DNA from: Bimuria novae-zelandiae CBS 107.79
Lineage: Eukaryota > Ascomycota > Dothideomycetes > Pleosporales > Didymosphaeriaceae
Direction: 5' to 3'
NCBI GenBank assembly: GCA_010015655.1
Contig: ML976657.1
Location: 378,793 to 419,425, forward strand
Length of the DNA stretch: 40,633 nucleotides
Of this stretch, positions 20,089 through 31,379 are shown piece after piece. Every line of letters begins with the position of its first letter. Position 1 is the first letter of the stretch. Position numbers and translations under genes: made by a program. Below the pieces are notes generated by a model. The model made no database searches. It was not told where the DNA came from and worked only from the letters and a program-made list of their open reading frames with translations.

Positions 20089-22356
20089 ATGCCAAAGATC
20101 ACGAAGAGCATGTCCACTTACCGATCCGAATGTGAAATTATCGAAAAACACGTTGTAGTGTTAAAGACTTTGACGCGGCCAAACATACGCGCATACTGTC
20201 GCGATTGTAACATCAATTATCTACGCAAACGCCTACAACACGCGTTTAACGGCTAAAATAATAGGTTAACAAGGCCGCCTACTAATAAAAAGCTCTCTGG
20301 TGAACAAGAGCTTGCTCTCGAACGTTTTTGCGATACAATAGACGATATTAGATTTGGCATAACAAAGGATTTAGTGCGTGGGCAAGCAGACGCTCTGTTG
20401 GCCGCAGTGCACGAAGGAGATGACCCACCGCCGCGTGTAGGCGTCCACTGGGCATCTAGATGGCTGGATTTTCATACAAAATACTACAAGGCAAAGGCAA
20501 AGCCAATTGACCTTGCACGGAAGCTTGCCCAATCGCCAGAAGGCCTTCAAGCCTGGTTTAATAAGCTGGCTGAGTACAAACAACGCAGGGCCATCACCGA
20601 CGCAAACATGTACAATATGGATGAAACAGGCGTGCGTATCGGTGTTGCAAAGTCGTCCTACGTATACACAAAACGCGGGCAAGATATATTAATACCCACT
20701 GCAATAAACAGGGAGCTTATTTCTCTTGTGGAGTGTTGCGCTGCGGATGGCCGTTCTATTGCTCCTATGCTTATCATCAAGGCAAAGTCGATACTCGAGC
20801 ACTGGGCCGTAGATCTGCCTAGCAATTACCTTATAAACGTTACAGATACAGGCTACAGCAACGATCATACAGCCATAGATTGGATACAGCACTTTAAAAA
20901 GATGACCTTAAGCAATATACATGGGCAGTGGAGGCTCCTACTGATCGACGGCCATGGATCTCACCTGACGTACGAGTTTGCTGCTTTTTGTGAGAGTCAC
21001 AAAATACAGCTGTTTACTCTCCCTCCGCACACTACTCATCTCCTCCAGCCTCTTGACGTAGGCTGTTTTCAGCCTCTGAAGTGGTATCACAGCAGGACGC
21101 TTGATTGGGCCTCACGTACAGGCTCAACGGAAATACAACGGGTAGATTTCTTAGCAATCCTCTCACAAATCCGCCAGCAAACGTTCACTGCTCAAACAAT
21201 ACGCAGCGGGTGGAGGCGTACAGGCCTATCTCTATTCTGCCCCGAGCAGGTACTAGGGCCTTTAAGGGCCTAAGAGGCTATTAATACTGATGAAAACGCT
21301 ACCAGGGAGGGCGATAACGTGGAGCGGCCTGTTACTCCTACTATCACGTCCTTCGACGAGGAGGGTAAGTTGCCTTTGCTTAATAACCTAACGCCCTCCA
21401 CACGCGGCCGCTTCCTTAATTAACTACTTAACGCGATTAGTACGCCTTAGTTTAAAGAGCTCTCTACACCTTTTTAAACGCCTCGGCCCCGTATAGCGCC
21501 TAGAGATATTAGTTAGAGTACACTAAAGACAGTCCGTACACTAAATTTACAAGAGAAAGCTATTGCCTTTACACTTAGGAAGTTGCTGCCGCGCGAGGTA
21601 GCGGAGGACGTGATTTTAACACTTAAAGGCAGCTCTGCAATGGCCCGCAACGCAGCAGGCCTTGAGCAGGCCTTACACCGTACCCAGGCTGCCGAGCACG
21701 CTCGTAGTGAGCGTCGTAGGCGTAAAAACCGTACTGTCGACGTCGGCGGAGGTGCTGTTTACGCAGAAGATTGCCGTAAAATGGCTGCTCAGCGGGTGAT
21801 CAACGAGGCCGCCAAACAAGAAGCAGCAGTGGCCGCTCGTCACCTCCGGGCGCTCAGCAAGCGTATCAACACCTGGAAAAGGATACGTCCAAATATACGC
21901 AACTGGGGTAAGAAAGCAAGCAAGCGTTATGCTGAGGGTCTTACAATTACACAGAATAACAATAAGTGGACCTACACTGGCCCTACGATCAAGTATGAGC
22001 GCGAGGCCTGGGAGTACAGAGTCGAGGACCCATCGCGCGCGGAGATCTTCCGAAGATTGTATGAGAACTCTATACAAAGGTTGGAAAGCAGAGGCAAGTT
22101 TCGGGCAGATCGATCGATCGCTGACGGCCCGTATGGCGCTGCTGAGCTTGGCCTGATGGCCCGCTGCTCCATGGATCCATATACAATATTGATACACCAA
22201 AAAGGACGCTCTGAGGTCAAGCAGGAGGCAATTGTTCAAGTCCCAGATAGTCAATTCACCATACAAGAGACCCAGGTCGTCAGCAGCGACGACGATAAAG
22301 GCTACTCAAGTCCATTTGAAGCACTAAATGCAGCAGAAGCTGATTGGGGCTTCTAA
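20089..22356 (+). pseudogene. Transposase of the Fot1/pogo-like element, broken by in-frame stops
   Basis: One frame of about 756 codons runs from ATG 20089 to TAA 22354-22356. It is interrupted by TAA at 20254 and 21271 and by four more TAA/TAG codons between 21421 and 21535. There are no frameshifts, so the stops look like Gln codons changed C-to-T, as expected from RIP. Readable parts: an N-terminal DNA-binding helix-turn-helix region, then the DDE catalytic core with NMDETGVRIG, LLIDGHGSH and LLQPLDVGCF. The last two aspartates are separated by 35 residues (DD35D), typical of the Fot1/pogo branch. The C-terminal part holds a basic patch (RRRRKNRTVDVGGGAVY) also typical of these proteins. 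Not functional as read. Confidence 0.92.
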
Positions 22357-22425
22357 GCGACAATTTACATACGGGACGATGTATTTTACATACAAATTAC
22401 TATACAAATCGCATTTCGTCACATT

Positions 22426-22521
22426 TGGCCCATTGAGTATGTGTGGCCCATTGAGCTTGTAGGGCCGTGCTCCGCACGGCCTTTTTCGGAGAAAAATCGA
22501 TATCGACCGCTAGGGGCCGAG
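22426..22521 (-). repeat. Right terminal inverted repeat of the Fot1/pogo-like element
   Basis: Reverse complement of the left repeat over 96 bp with one mismatch, with the same hairpin and paired CTCAATGGGCCA words. Followed by the TA target duplication. Confidence 0.93.
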
Positions 22522-22523
22522 TA

Positions 22524-23120
22524 CATGAATTAGAAGCTCTCCAGACAATTATTGCACGTCTGCGTACGTACCCGTGCAGTAGTAATCAACGATTTAACCA
22601 GGTTCTAGTGTTGAGGTGTAGAGTAGGCCGGATCCATAGGTCGCGTGAAAGGGGCGACAGAAAAAGGGCGCGACCTCCCCACAGGAATTGGGAGACTGCA
22701 TTAACAAGGGTCATAAAATCAACAAGCTGTTCGGCACAAATCGAGTTCTTTTTCAAGCGTTCTACCGCGCCTTCTCAAAGTTTGCGAAGCTCCAAACTGC
22801 ATTAAAGGTTTGTTCTGTCCTAAAATTGAGCATGCGAGGCGACTCCGATGCTACGGGCGAATTCTAAGGCTCTGTGGGACACGAATGGAGACTTGTGCAT
22901 GAGGACATGGTTTTGATAGTCATGAGACCATGGGTTACTAGTAGTGTAATGTTATTCTAGTTTGAGGTTCCGCAGTTGGCTCCCAACACTTGCTCACTAT
23001 CGTGGCCCCGCAGCCAGGAACATTGGAACTGGAACCCCACCAAAATGTGTCCTGTTGAAGTGCTCTGTTCTTCTGCAAGCCTTCTAGACTACGTACACCA
23101 TCAACGAGGAAGGCACAGTC
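22524..23120. other. Intergenic region between transposon and F-box gene
   Basis: No gene or repeat recognised. It should contain the promoter of the F-box-like gene. Confidence 0.4.
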
Positions 23121-24863
23121 ATGGCAACCTACGCCGAAGTGGCCACGACGGCGCGGCGCAGGGTGGAGGCCAGGACGGATCTGGTGTTCTGCAATGGCAG
23201 GAGAGCTATGAGTGCATCGAGCGCAAAGGCGCCGTTTGAAAGTAAGGGCCGATCGAGAGCACGTGGAGATTATTCCGTCCATTCGTTAACACCACTTCCC
23301 GGACTTCCCAAGCATACTGATTCTATTCCAGAGATACCCCAAGAAGTCTTAACGGAGATCGCGTTCGCTTCAGAGCGCGTTGAAAATGGCCGCAAACCCG
23401 AATACATATTGAATGCTGAAGATATCGGCAACCTTCGTCTCGTCAACAGGCGGACGAGCCGCCATGTCCAGCACGCTTTCGGTGTGCGATTTATTCGACA
23501 CCGGAAACACATGGTTTCAAAGAACAGTTTGGAGGGACTTTCCGAAATTGCTGCACACCCAGTGTTCAGTGCATACGTTCGCGAGGTTTCTATAGGGCCT
23601 GAGCGCATACCTACGAGTGTCGACAGCATTGAGCCTTGTATCATAGGTTTTATTCCACAAGAGGACCCGCCTGTGACTTTCGGTGTCAACGAAAACGTTC
23701 AAGAATGCGGATGCACTATAGAGGAGATTTTAAGCGGAGCAGACATCATGTATGCCTACCAGGAACTGGAACTTCATGTGCTGTGCCATCAGCAGGAAGT
23801 TTTCGAGAGAAGAGGCGAAGCAGTCACTCTGTTGGGAGGAGCTCTTGGTCAGTTCAGCAAATTACAGAAAGTATGCCTCCCATCGTATCCTAGAGACATC
23901 GGATATGAGTGGGCTGCTCCATGGGGACTGCGCGACCTCGCCAAGCGCATCAGTTCGGCTCTGCGTGCTCCACCAGAATACTCTATGAAACTCAAGAAGA
24001 CATTCTTTGAGGGCGAGAGCTATTCAAACTGGCACCTGGAAACTATTCTCCAAGCATTGTACACTATGAAAGATCAACCAGAGTGGACGCTCGACTTCGA
24101 TCTCAACTCGAGCGAGCAGTACATCTTTTCGCCACGTGGTTGTGTGTCTCCTGGCCCTGTCTTCGACGTCAACTGTGCGCTTTGGAAAGCCTCCCAAGAT
24201 CGTGTCAAAAAACTCAGCATCTACCGCACAATCACAATGCGATCGGGAGGAAGAAGCGTACTCGGGTTCCAGAGGGCAGACTGGCTCACCGAGTTGTTCC
24301 AAAGCTGCGGCAAAAACGTAGAGTCCCTCCACTGCCGCGCAACAACCTACTGGGCGAAAATCTGCTCCCAAACTCCGCTCCCCAAACTGCGGCGCCTCGA
24401 CGTCGGCAACACCTGGTTTCAAGAGTGCTACTTCCGCAAAGTCCTCATCGCCCACAGCCAGACGCTCGAAACGATCAAACTGAACAGCGTGTCGCTATCG
24501 ATAGTCGATTGGGACCACTCAACTCCGGGTGCACTCATGCAACACACGCGTGCGGACGGGACCGTCAGGGACCCCTGTTGGAGAGAAATGCTCGGGCTCA
24601 TGCTGCAGATGCCACGGCTCCGGGTCATTGATTTTGCCGAACTCTCCTGGACTGGGTCGATACCCGACAGACTGTCGAGTTACCAGAGGGGCAAGGGTGC
24701 CCAGAAAGCCTATGCTGGAGACCCTGCCGCTGTCAAAGAAACTTTGGAACACGCTATCCGGACTAATGCTATCGAATCGAGGGTCTATGGTTGGGAGGTA
24801 GCAGAACGTGCGGGGTTTCAAATACCGGGCGTGATGCTGCTCTTTGCGATAACAGAAAGGTGA
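23121..24863 (+). CDS. F-box-like domain protein
   Basis: The uninterrupted frame codes 580 aa. A likely 90-nt intron (23242-23331; GTAAGG donor, TTCCAG acceptor, length divisible by three) would remove 30 codons and join FE to KIPQEVLTEIA, the usual opening of fungal F-box proteins, giving about 550 aa. An alternative start at 23208 (MSASSAKAPFE) is also plausible. After the F-box (IPQEVL ... GNLRLVNRRTSRHV) come long helical and leucine-rich stretches such as LPKLRRLDVGNTWF and LRVIDFAELSW, suggesting irregular leucine-rich repeats. F-box proteins recruit substrates to SCF ubiquitin ligases through Skp1. This class is large and fast-evolving in filamentous ascomycetes; the target is unknown. 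No membrane segment or signal peptide is seen. Confidence 0.72.
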   Translation: MATYAEVATTARRRVEARTDLVFCNGRRAMSASSAKAPFESKGRSRARGDYSVHSLTPLPGLPKHTDSIPEIPQEVLTEIAFASERVENGRKPEYILNAEDIGNLRLVNRRTSRHVQHAFGVRFIRHRKHMVSKNSLEGLSEIAAHPVFSAYVREVSIGPERIPTSVDSIEPCIIGFIPQEDPPVTFGVNENVQECGCTIEEILSGADIMYAYQELELHVLCHQQEVFERRGEAVTLLGGALGQFSKLQKVCLPSYPRDIGYEWAAPWGLRDLAKRISSALRAPPEYSMKLKKTFFEGESYSNWHLETILQALYTMKDQPEWTLDFDLNSSEQYIFSPRGCVSPGPVFDVNCALWKASQDRVKKLSIYRTITMRSGGRSVLGFQRADWLTELFQSCGKNVESLHCRATTYWAKICSQTPLPKLRRLDVGNTWFQECYFRKVLIAHSQTLETIKLNSVSLSIVDWDHSTPGALMQHTRADGTVRDPCWREMLGLMLQMPRLRVIDFAELSWTGSIPDRLSSYQRGKGAQKAYAGDPAAVKETLEHAIRTNAIESRVYGWEVAERAGFQIPGVMLLFAITER

Positions 24864-26199
24864 GCGGGCGGGATATGAAAGACCATCGGTACTGGTGACA
24901 ATCAGGGTTTGGAGAATATGGAGGAGCGCTTGATTCGTATTTACATGATGATTTTGGTGTAATCTGATGGATTGAAAGGTAAGTAATGACTACACAAGAG
25001 AAGGGTTGGAAGGCATTTTGGGCAAAAGTGGGGGCTTAGAGGGATTCTGCGAAGGAATTGAATGACGTGTCGGTTCTTCTCGTATCGGTGGGACGAAATA
25101 GTGTGGGGGATGGAGGGGTTTGGCGCGCTATCTTCTACGGAGCGGAAAAGGCTTGGGATGTTCAGAGAGCTCTCTTGAGGTAGCCAAGAGCGTTGTTTAT
25201 GAGATACCTCAACTACAAAGCCAAGTGATGATGAACTGCGGTCTCCCTGTTAGATGTTCGGGGACTGCTCGGCCTTCGTGATGTATGGTGGAGGATTGGA
25301 ATGTCGAAAAACTTGTTGAGCATGCTATGCTCCCGCCCAAGCTTGGACCTTCCTCCGCTGTGATAGTGACGATGATTTATCGAAGGTTATCGAAGTAGAC
25401 GGAAATAGTCGAACAAGGTATAATCGCACAAGCTTCGGCTCCGACGAGGTTGTGCCAGCCTTGGTGGTCAGGCTCTCTCAAAGACAAGATCTTGGCGCTC
25501 TTCAGGCGGGTTGTTTCGCACGTGCCTAGGCAGCGAGTGGGGTGGAAGTTGGGGTGACGATCTTGGCAGCAATGAAGTCGTACGTATCTGGCAAATAAGG
25601 AGCACTAGTGAACAAGTAGTTGCAGCAGGCCGCCTCGTGCCCAGAGTTGTGGATGACGCACTGGTGCCGTGTTCCAATATAGACGGGCTTGGGCCCGTGC
25701 AAGTCCAGAACGATAGGCCCAGCCGCTAGAAGCTAAGACGAAAGCGGAACCACGTGCCAAGGTTTCCGCGCCGTTGCCACCATCCCAACGTTGCCTCAGT
25801 CACCCACCCCTCCAGCTCGTCTCGATGCCCTGCCGCGTCATCGTTCACGGCGAAGCTCATCTATTATTGATTATTCACGGTCTGTGGAAGCTTCATTTTT
25901 GGTTCTTATGCGGTCATTGCGAGTGATGCCATGCTTCCGCACCTGGCTCTCCGCTGTGTGACCTTGTTCCGCGCGGACGCTAGTCTCCGTTGTCAGAAAC
26001 CAGTTGCAGCATCCCCGGACCACTCCCAGCCTTGAAAGCTAGCGTACAGCAGGCCAAGAGGTGGTTCCATACCTCCTCTTGGCTGCGGTCATCCTACATC
26101 CCGAGCATTCTCCAGCGTGTGTTTAAATGGCTTCCCCCCCGCATTTGAATTGCTTGTCTTCACCAGATCCTCGAAGCAGTCCAATTCCCACCATTTGCT
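24864..26199. other. Intergenic region upstream of the ENA-type ATPase
   Basis: More than 1.3 kb without a supported gene. Small ORFs on both strands show no domain-like sequence. The last part should hold the promoter and leader of the ATPase gene. No repeats recognised. Confidence 0.4.
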
Positions 26200-29100
26200 A
26201 TGGGAAAGAAGCTTCAGACCCTCGAAGGCCACAAACCCGGTCAGGCGAACACACCACTGTCTCGCCCGGCCCATGCTCTATCATACGATAAGGTCATTGG
26301 GGAGCTAGGCTGCAACCCCGAGAACGGCCTTTCATCGTCGGAAGCCACGAAACGTCATGAACAGTACGGCAACAATGATCTAGGAGAAGATGCTGGCGTG
26401 CAACCGGGCAAGATTCTGCTCCGGCAGGTCGCGAATGCGATGACTTTGGTATGGGTTATTCACTTCCGCTCTATACATGTCTGCTAACGTAACTCGACAG
26501 GTCCTGATCCTAGCCATGGGTGTCAGTTTTGGTATTCAATCTTGGATCGAAGGCGGCGTAGTAACTGCCATTATCCTGCTGAACATCATTGTCGGGTTCG
26601 TCCAAGAATTTCATGCCGAAAAGACCATGGACTCTTTGCGATCCCTGAGTTCGCCTACAGCCACGGCTGTCCGCGACGGCAAGACAATCACCGTACCGAC
26701 TATTGAAGTTGTGCCTGGCGACATGGTCGAGCTGAAGACAGGTGACACTGTCCCAGCTGACGTCCGACTTATTGAAGCTGTAAACTTCGAGACTGATGAA
26801 GCACTCCTTACTGGTGAGAGCTTGCCCGTTGGGAAAGACGCCGATGCCGAGTTCGACGATGACACTGGCCCTGGCGACCGGTTGAATGTCGCATTCAGCT
26901 CTTCCACTGTTACCAAAGGTCGAGCACGCGGGGTCGTTTTTGCGACTGGCATGTACACGGAGATTGGAAGCATTGCTATGTCACTACGAGACAAGGGTTC
27001 GCGACGACGATCTGTCAAGCGCAAGGAAGACGGCTCTGCTGGACCTCACCGATACCTACAAGCCTGGGGTTTGACCGGCGCTGATGCTGTGGGCCACTTC
27101 CTTGGTGTCAATGTCGGAACCCCACTGCAGAAGAAGCTATCACGTCTTGCACTACTACTTTTTGGAATCGCTGTCGTATGCGCCATTATTGTCCTCGCTG
27201 CCAATGAGTTTTCAAACGATCAAGAGGTCATCATCTACGCCGTAGCCACCGGTCTCAGTATGATCCCGGCGTCACTCATTGTGGTCTTGACAATCACTAT
27301 GGCCGCAGGCACAAAGCGAATGGTGCAAAGAAACGTTATCGTTCGCAACCTGAAGTCACTGGAGGCTTTGGGTGGAGTTACAGGTACGCACCAGACTTTA
27401 CGACTTTGTAGATGACAACTTACGTTCTTTAGATATCTGCTCAGACAAGACGGGCACCCTTACCCAAGGTAAGATGGTTGCCAAGAAGGCGTGGATTCCA
27501 GCGAAAGGAACCTACTCTGTTGGCACGACCGGCTCTCCTCATGATCCCACCGTCGGTACGCTTCATTTCACGCCGAAATCACCAAGCCAAATCGATACAG
27601 AGAAAGGAGGGGAGGCATCGACGAAGGAACAATTGCTCGAGAAGAACACCCACTTGCTTGAGTACTTGAAGGTAGCTTCTTTGGCCAATCTTGCTCACGT
27701 CCACCGGAACGAAGAGGAAGGTGGCTGGAACGCGCGGGGTGACCCAACCGAAATTGCTATCCAGGTTCTTGCTTCACGCTTCGGTTGGAATCGATTGGAC
27801 CATACAACGGGCGAAAATGTAGCCTGGAAGCAGTTGGCAGAGTTTCCTTTCGATTCTGATGTCAAGAAGATGTCTGTCATCTTCGAGGAAGTAGCAACCT
27901 CTCAGAAGTACGCTTTCACAAAGGGTGCTGTGGAGAGGGTAAGTTTCTTCCATTCTCAGAGAGTTGTGAGCTGTGTGCTAACCGATTCACCAGGTCATCT
28001 ATTCTTGCACGTCCCTGTTCAACGACGAAGATACTCCAACCGAAATGACCGACGCCATCCGCAAAGACATCTTGAAGAACATGGAGGCTTTGGCATCACA
28101 CGGTCTCCGTGTGCTGGCGTTGGCTAGTAAGCCATGGGAAGGAACAATTACGAAGGGAGAGGAAGTGGATCGCAGCAAGGTTGAAGAGGGACTCACCTTC
28201 CGAGGCCTTGTTGGCCTCTACGACCCCCCGAGATCGGAGTCTGCGGATGCCGTGAAACAATGTCACAAAGCTGGTATCCAAGTTCACATGCTCACTGGCG
28301 ATCACCCTGGTACTGCGCGCGCGATTGCTGAGGAAGTCGGAATCCTACCTTCAAACGTGGCAACTCTAGCCAAGGACGTTATGGACGCCATGGTTATGAC
28401 TGCATCTTCCTTCGACAAGCTTACGGATGACGAGGTCGACGCGCTTCCGCTTCTTCCTCTCGTTATCGCACGATGTGCACCCAACACGAAAGTCCGCATG
28501 ATCGACGCGTTGCACCGGAGGAAGGCATTCGCCGCAATGGTACGTTGTCCATCAACAATTGATTACTCTTTCGCAACCACTAACATGAATAGACCGGTGA
28601 CGGTGTCAACGATTCGCCCTCGCTGAAGCGTGCCGATGTGGGCATCGGCATGGGTACTGGTTCAGACGTAGCCAAAGACGCATCCGACATTGTTTTGACC
28701 GACGACAACTTCGCCTCCATCTTGAACGCTATCGAAGAGGGCCGCCGCATGTTCGATAACATTCAGAAGTTCATCCTCCATCTGCTCGCCCAAAATATTG
28801 CACAAGCATGTATTCTGCTTATCGGTCTCGTCTTCAAGGATTCAACTAACCTATCTGTGTTCCCTCTTTCGCCAGTCGAAGTCATGTGGATTATCATGGT
28901 CACATCATCTGTTCCAGATATGGGTCTCGGCTTTGAAGTCGCTTCGCCAGATATCCTCAGCCGACCGCCTCAAAATGTAAGTCCACCGTCATTTCTGGCA
29001 CAAAATCCGCTGCTGACCATATACAGCTCAAGCGAGGCGTCTTCAGCTTGGAGGTTTTGCTCGACATGGTTGTATACGGCCTCTGGATCGCCGCACTCTG

Positions 29101-29641
29101 CCTGGCCTCTTTCACCCTGGTTCTCAGTGGCTTCGGCGACGGCAACCTTGGTTCCAACTGCAACGACAGCTATAGCGAGAGTTGCGACACAGTATTCCGT
29201 GCTCGTGCCACCTGCTTCGCATGCCTCACCTGGTTCTCCCTCTTCCTCGCTTGGCAGATGATTGACATGCGTCGCTCATTCTTCCGAATGCAACCTGGTT
29301 CCAGACTGTACTTCACACAGTGGTTTCATGATGTGTGGCGCAACAAGTTCCTCTTCTATTCGATTTGTGCAGGCTTTATCACAATTTTTCCTGTGCTCTA
29401 CATTCCCCTCATCAACGATGTGGTGTTCAAGCACAAGGGCATCAGCTGGGAATGGGGCATCGTGTTCATTGCCACCATCTTGTTCTTCGCAGGCATCGAG
29501 TCATGGAAGTTCGCGAAGAGGCAGTTTTTCAAGAGGAAGGATCGCAAGAGGGGCATCCGGAGGGGCAGCGTCGACATCGAGCAGAGGACGTTTGAGAGAT
29601 ACCTCAGCACAGCCATCAGCACGGACGACGAGAAGGCGTGA
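26200..29641 (+). CDS. ena1: ENA-type (P-type IID) Na+/K+-exporting ATPase
   Basis: Six exons (26200-26448, 26501-27383, 27433-27938, 27994-28539, 28593-28976, 29027-29641) encode 1060 aa; all introns are 49-55 nt. The protein is a membrane P-type ATPase that pumps Na+ (and K+) out of the cell at high pH or salt. Hallmarks: the actuator TGES at 187-190, the phosphorylation motif CSDKTGTLTQ with Asp382, FPFDSDVKKMSV and KGA in the nucleotide-binding domain, MLTGDHPGTA, and the hinge TGDGVNDSP (729-737, across an exon junction). Membrane segments lie around 84-118, at about 300-350 and in several helices after 770. The sequence IPASLIVVLTITMA in the fourth membrane segment lies in the region of cation coordination. 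The gene is intact. It ends about 500 bases before the RIP-mutated transposon nest. Confidence 0.95.
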
Positions 29642-30154
29642 TGGAATCGTCGTTTCTCTGAGAAGTCGGGCTTTTCGGGTCTCTTTTAGGCCTTTCTGTG
29701 TGCAGGAGGGGTGGTTTGCTCTAGAGTTCGATATCCTTGCAGCGTCTTCTGTACATATCCGTATCATACCACAATGTTATGTCTGTAACGTTCCAACATA
29801 CCTTACCGTATGACTCTCGTATCTATATACCCCGTGCGCAAGGAATGATGACTACACACCGACAAAGCAGGCAACTGGTCGTGCGCCGCATTTTCCGGCG
29901 TTGAGCCCCAACGGCGGGCGGACGGAACTTCGGCCCAAGCCAAGTATTTCCAAGAATTCCTCTCCACCGCCAGTATTGGCGCCGAGACCCTGCGATAAAG
30001 GTTGGCGTTCCTCCGCCTTCCGGCCTTATCCCCCGCATGACCTCAGCCCAGCCGCATTCACGGGCTTGGCTTGGCAAGTGGGCTGGGCGGTTGATAAATG
30101 CAGAATCAGCAGTGGTTGTGTGGTAATCACGCCATCATAATGGTCAGGTGGTTA
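29642..30154. other. Intergenic region between ENA gene and transposon nest
   Basis: 3' flank of the ATPase gene. Base composition is normal until the TA (30153-30154) that borders the outermost transposable element, where it abruptly becomes AT-rich. Confidence 0.5.
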
Positions 30155-30490
30155 ACATGTCTGTGCGCGTAACGATCGGATTCGCGTAATGATTGCCTTT
30201 TACTAGGAAAATCAAAGAAAATAAGCAACTTTAAAGCTGTATAACTCTTTAGCTACTTTTTCTTTTTAAAAGCTTCTTTAACTAAAGTTGTAAAGAAAGA
30301 CCATCTCTATAACTATAGAATTTTAATTTTCTAATAATAATTAGTTTTAAGAAAAAAGTATAAAAGTACTAAAGCTAAAAGTCTCTAAAATTTAAAAATA
30401 ATCTTTTTTTAGGAATAAAGTATACTATTTAGAACAAATTTTATATTAGGACTTTTTTATTAAATTAACTACTTAAGAAGATACATTATC
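30155..30490 (+). repeat. Left arm of the foldback element
   Basis: AT-rich arm. Near the end it contains GCGTAACGATCG, repeated 17 bases further on as GCGTAATGATTG (intact as GCGTAACGATCG in the other arm). The two differences are C-to-T changes, as RIP would make. Confidence 0.75.
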
Positions 30491-30655
30491 TTTTCTAATT
30501 TTTTTACTTAAAAATAATAAAGAGATAATATAACTTTCTAGTTAGTAGCTTTATTAAAAAGAGTCTAATATAAAATATGTTCTAACTAGTATACTTTACT
30601 CCTAAAAAAAGTTTTTTTTTATTTTTATTTTAGAGACTTTTAGTTTTGGTACTAT

Positions 30656-30904
30656 TGTTAGATTAAAGGGTGTTTTTGATAAGATGGAAAAGTAATTGAT
30701 TCTTGTGTTATTGTCTTTGCAAGAATGTAAGGCTCTTTTATCCTTACGTCTTACGTTAAGACGCTAATCTATTTCCGTTAAGTAAGGAGAGTTGCCCTTT
30801 GTCCCGCCTGGAATCGTGCGGATGAACCAGACTACTAGCAAAGTCTCTTTATGTAGGGTTGCGCCAGCTACCTTCGTGTGTGCAAAGGGCTATATAATTA
30901 GACA
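30656..30904 (-). repeat. 3' LTR of the copia element
   Basis: Begins TGTTAGATTAAAGGG and ends ATTAGACA on the plus strand. It shares with the other LTR the conserved block around CCTGGAATCGTGCGGATGAA. Confidence 0.93.
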
Positions 30905-30921
30905 TACCCCCTTAGCTTAGG
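30905..30921 (-). promoter_or_regulatory. Polypurine tract of the copia element
   Basis: On the minus strand CTAAGCTAAGGGGGTA lies directly before the 3' LTR, the place and composition expected of the plus-strand primer. It sets the element's orientation. Confidence 0.6.
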
Positions 30922-31379
30922 CTTATCCTCAAGCTAGAGACTATTCGTTAGTAATTAGATAGTCCTATCTTAGTTTAATCTTAAAGGCCTCTATTCTTTA
31001 CTCTAGCTTAAGTAGATTAACTTCTTTATTTGTAATTATATCCTTAATCTCTGCAAGTCCTAATTTATCTAGGAACTTACTCCACTTATTAGCTAGTAAG
31101 GCCTTTATAAGTCTATTCGTAACCATGTCCTCTAATTGTTAATTGTCTACCTTAATTGTCCTAAATGCGACTTCTTGTCTTAGCTAGTAATTATAGATAT
31201 TAACATAACGGAGCTTCGTCTGCAGCTTAGTAATCTCTTTAGTAATAAGTTAGATTATTTACTAGTTATCGCAATTAATCGTGATAAGGGAATTGCTAAG
31301 GTTAATATTTAGCTCCTTTAGTAATCGGGATATAAATAGAGCCTTCTTTGCCACCTGTAATAGTGCTAGTAATTTAGCT

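Larger units (their letters stand above)
19937..22521 (+). mobile_element. Fot1/pogo-like (Tc1/mariner superfamily) DNA transposon, RIP-inactivated
   Basis: A 2585-bp element flanked by TA on both sides (19935-19936 and 22522-22523), with 96-bp terminal inverted repeats that differ at one base. It carries one DDE transposase frame broken by stops. Elements of this type move by cut and paste into TA. The near-perfect ends show a complete copy; the stops suggest inactivation by RIP after insertion. It lies about 220 bases after the ketopantoate-reductase-like gene and 600 before the F-box gene. Confidence 0.93.

Noticed and set aside
24864..26199. Small ORFs between the F-box and ATPase genes
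   Set aside because: All are short, overlap on both strands and lack domain-like sequence.
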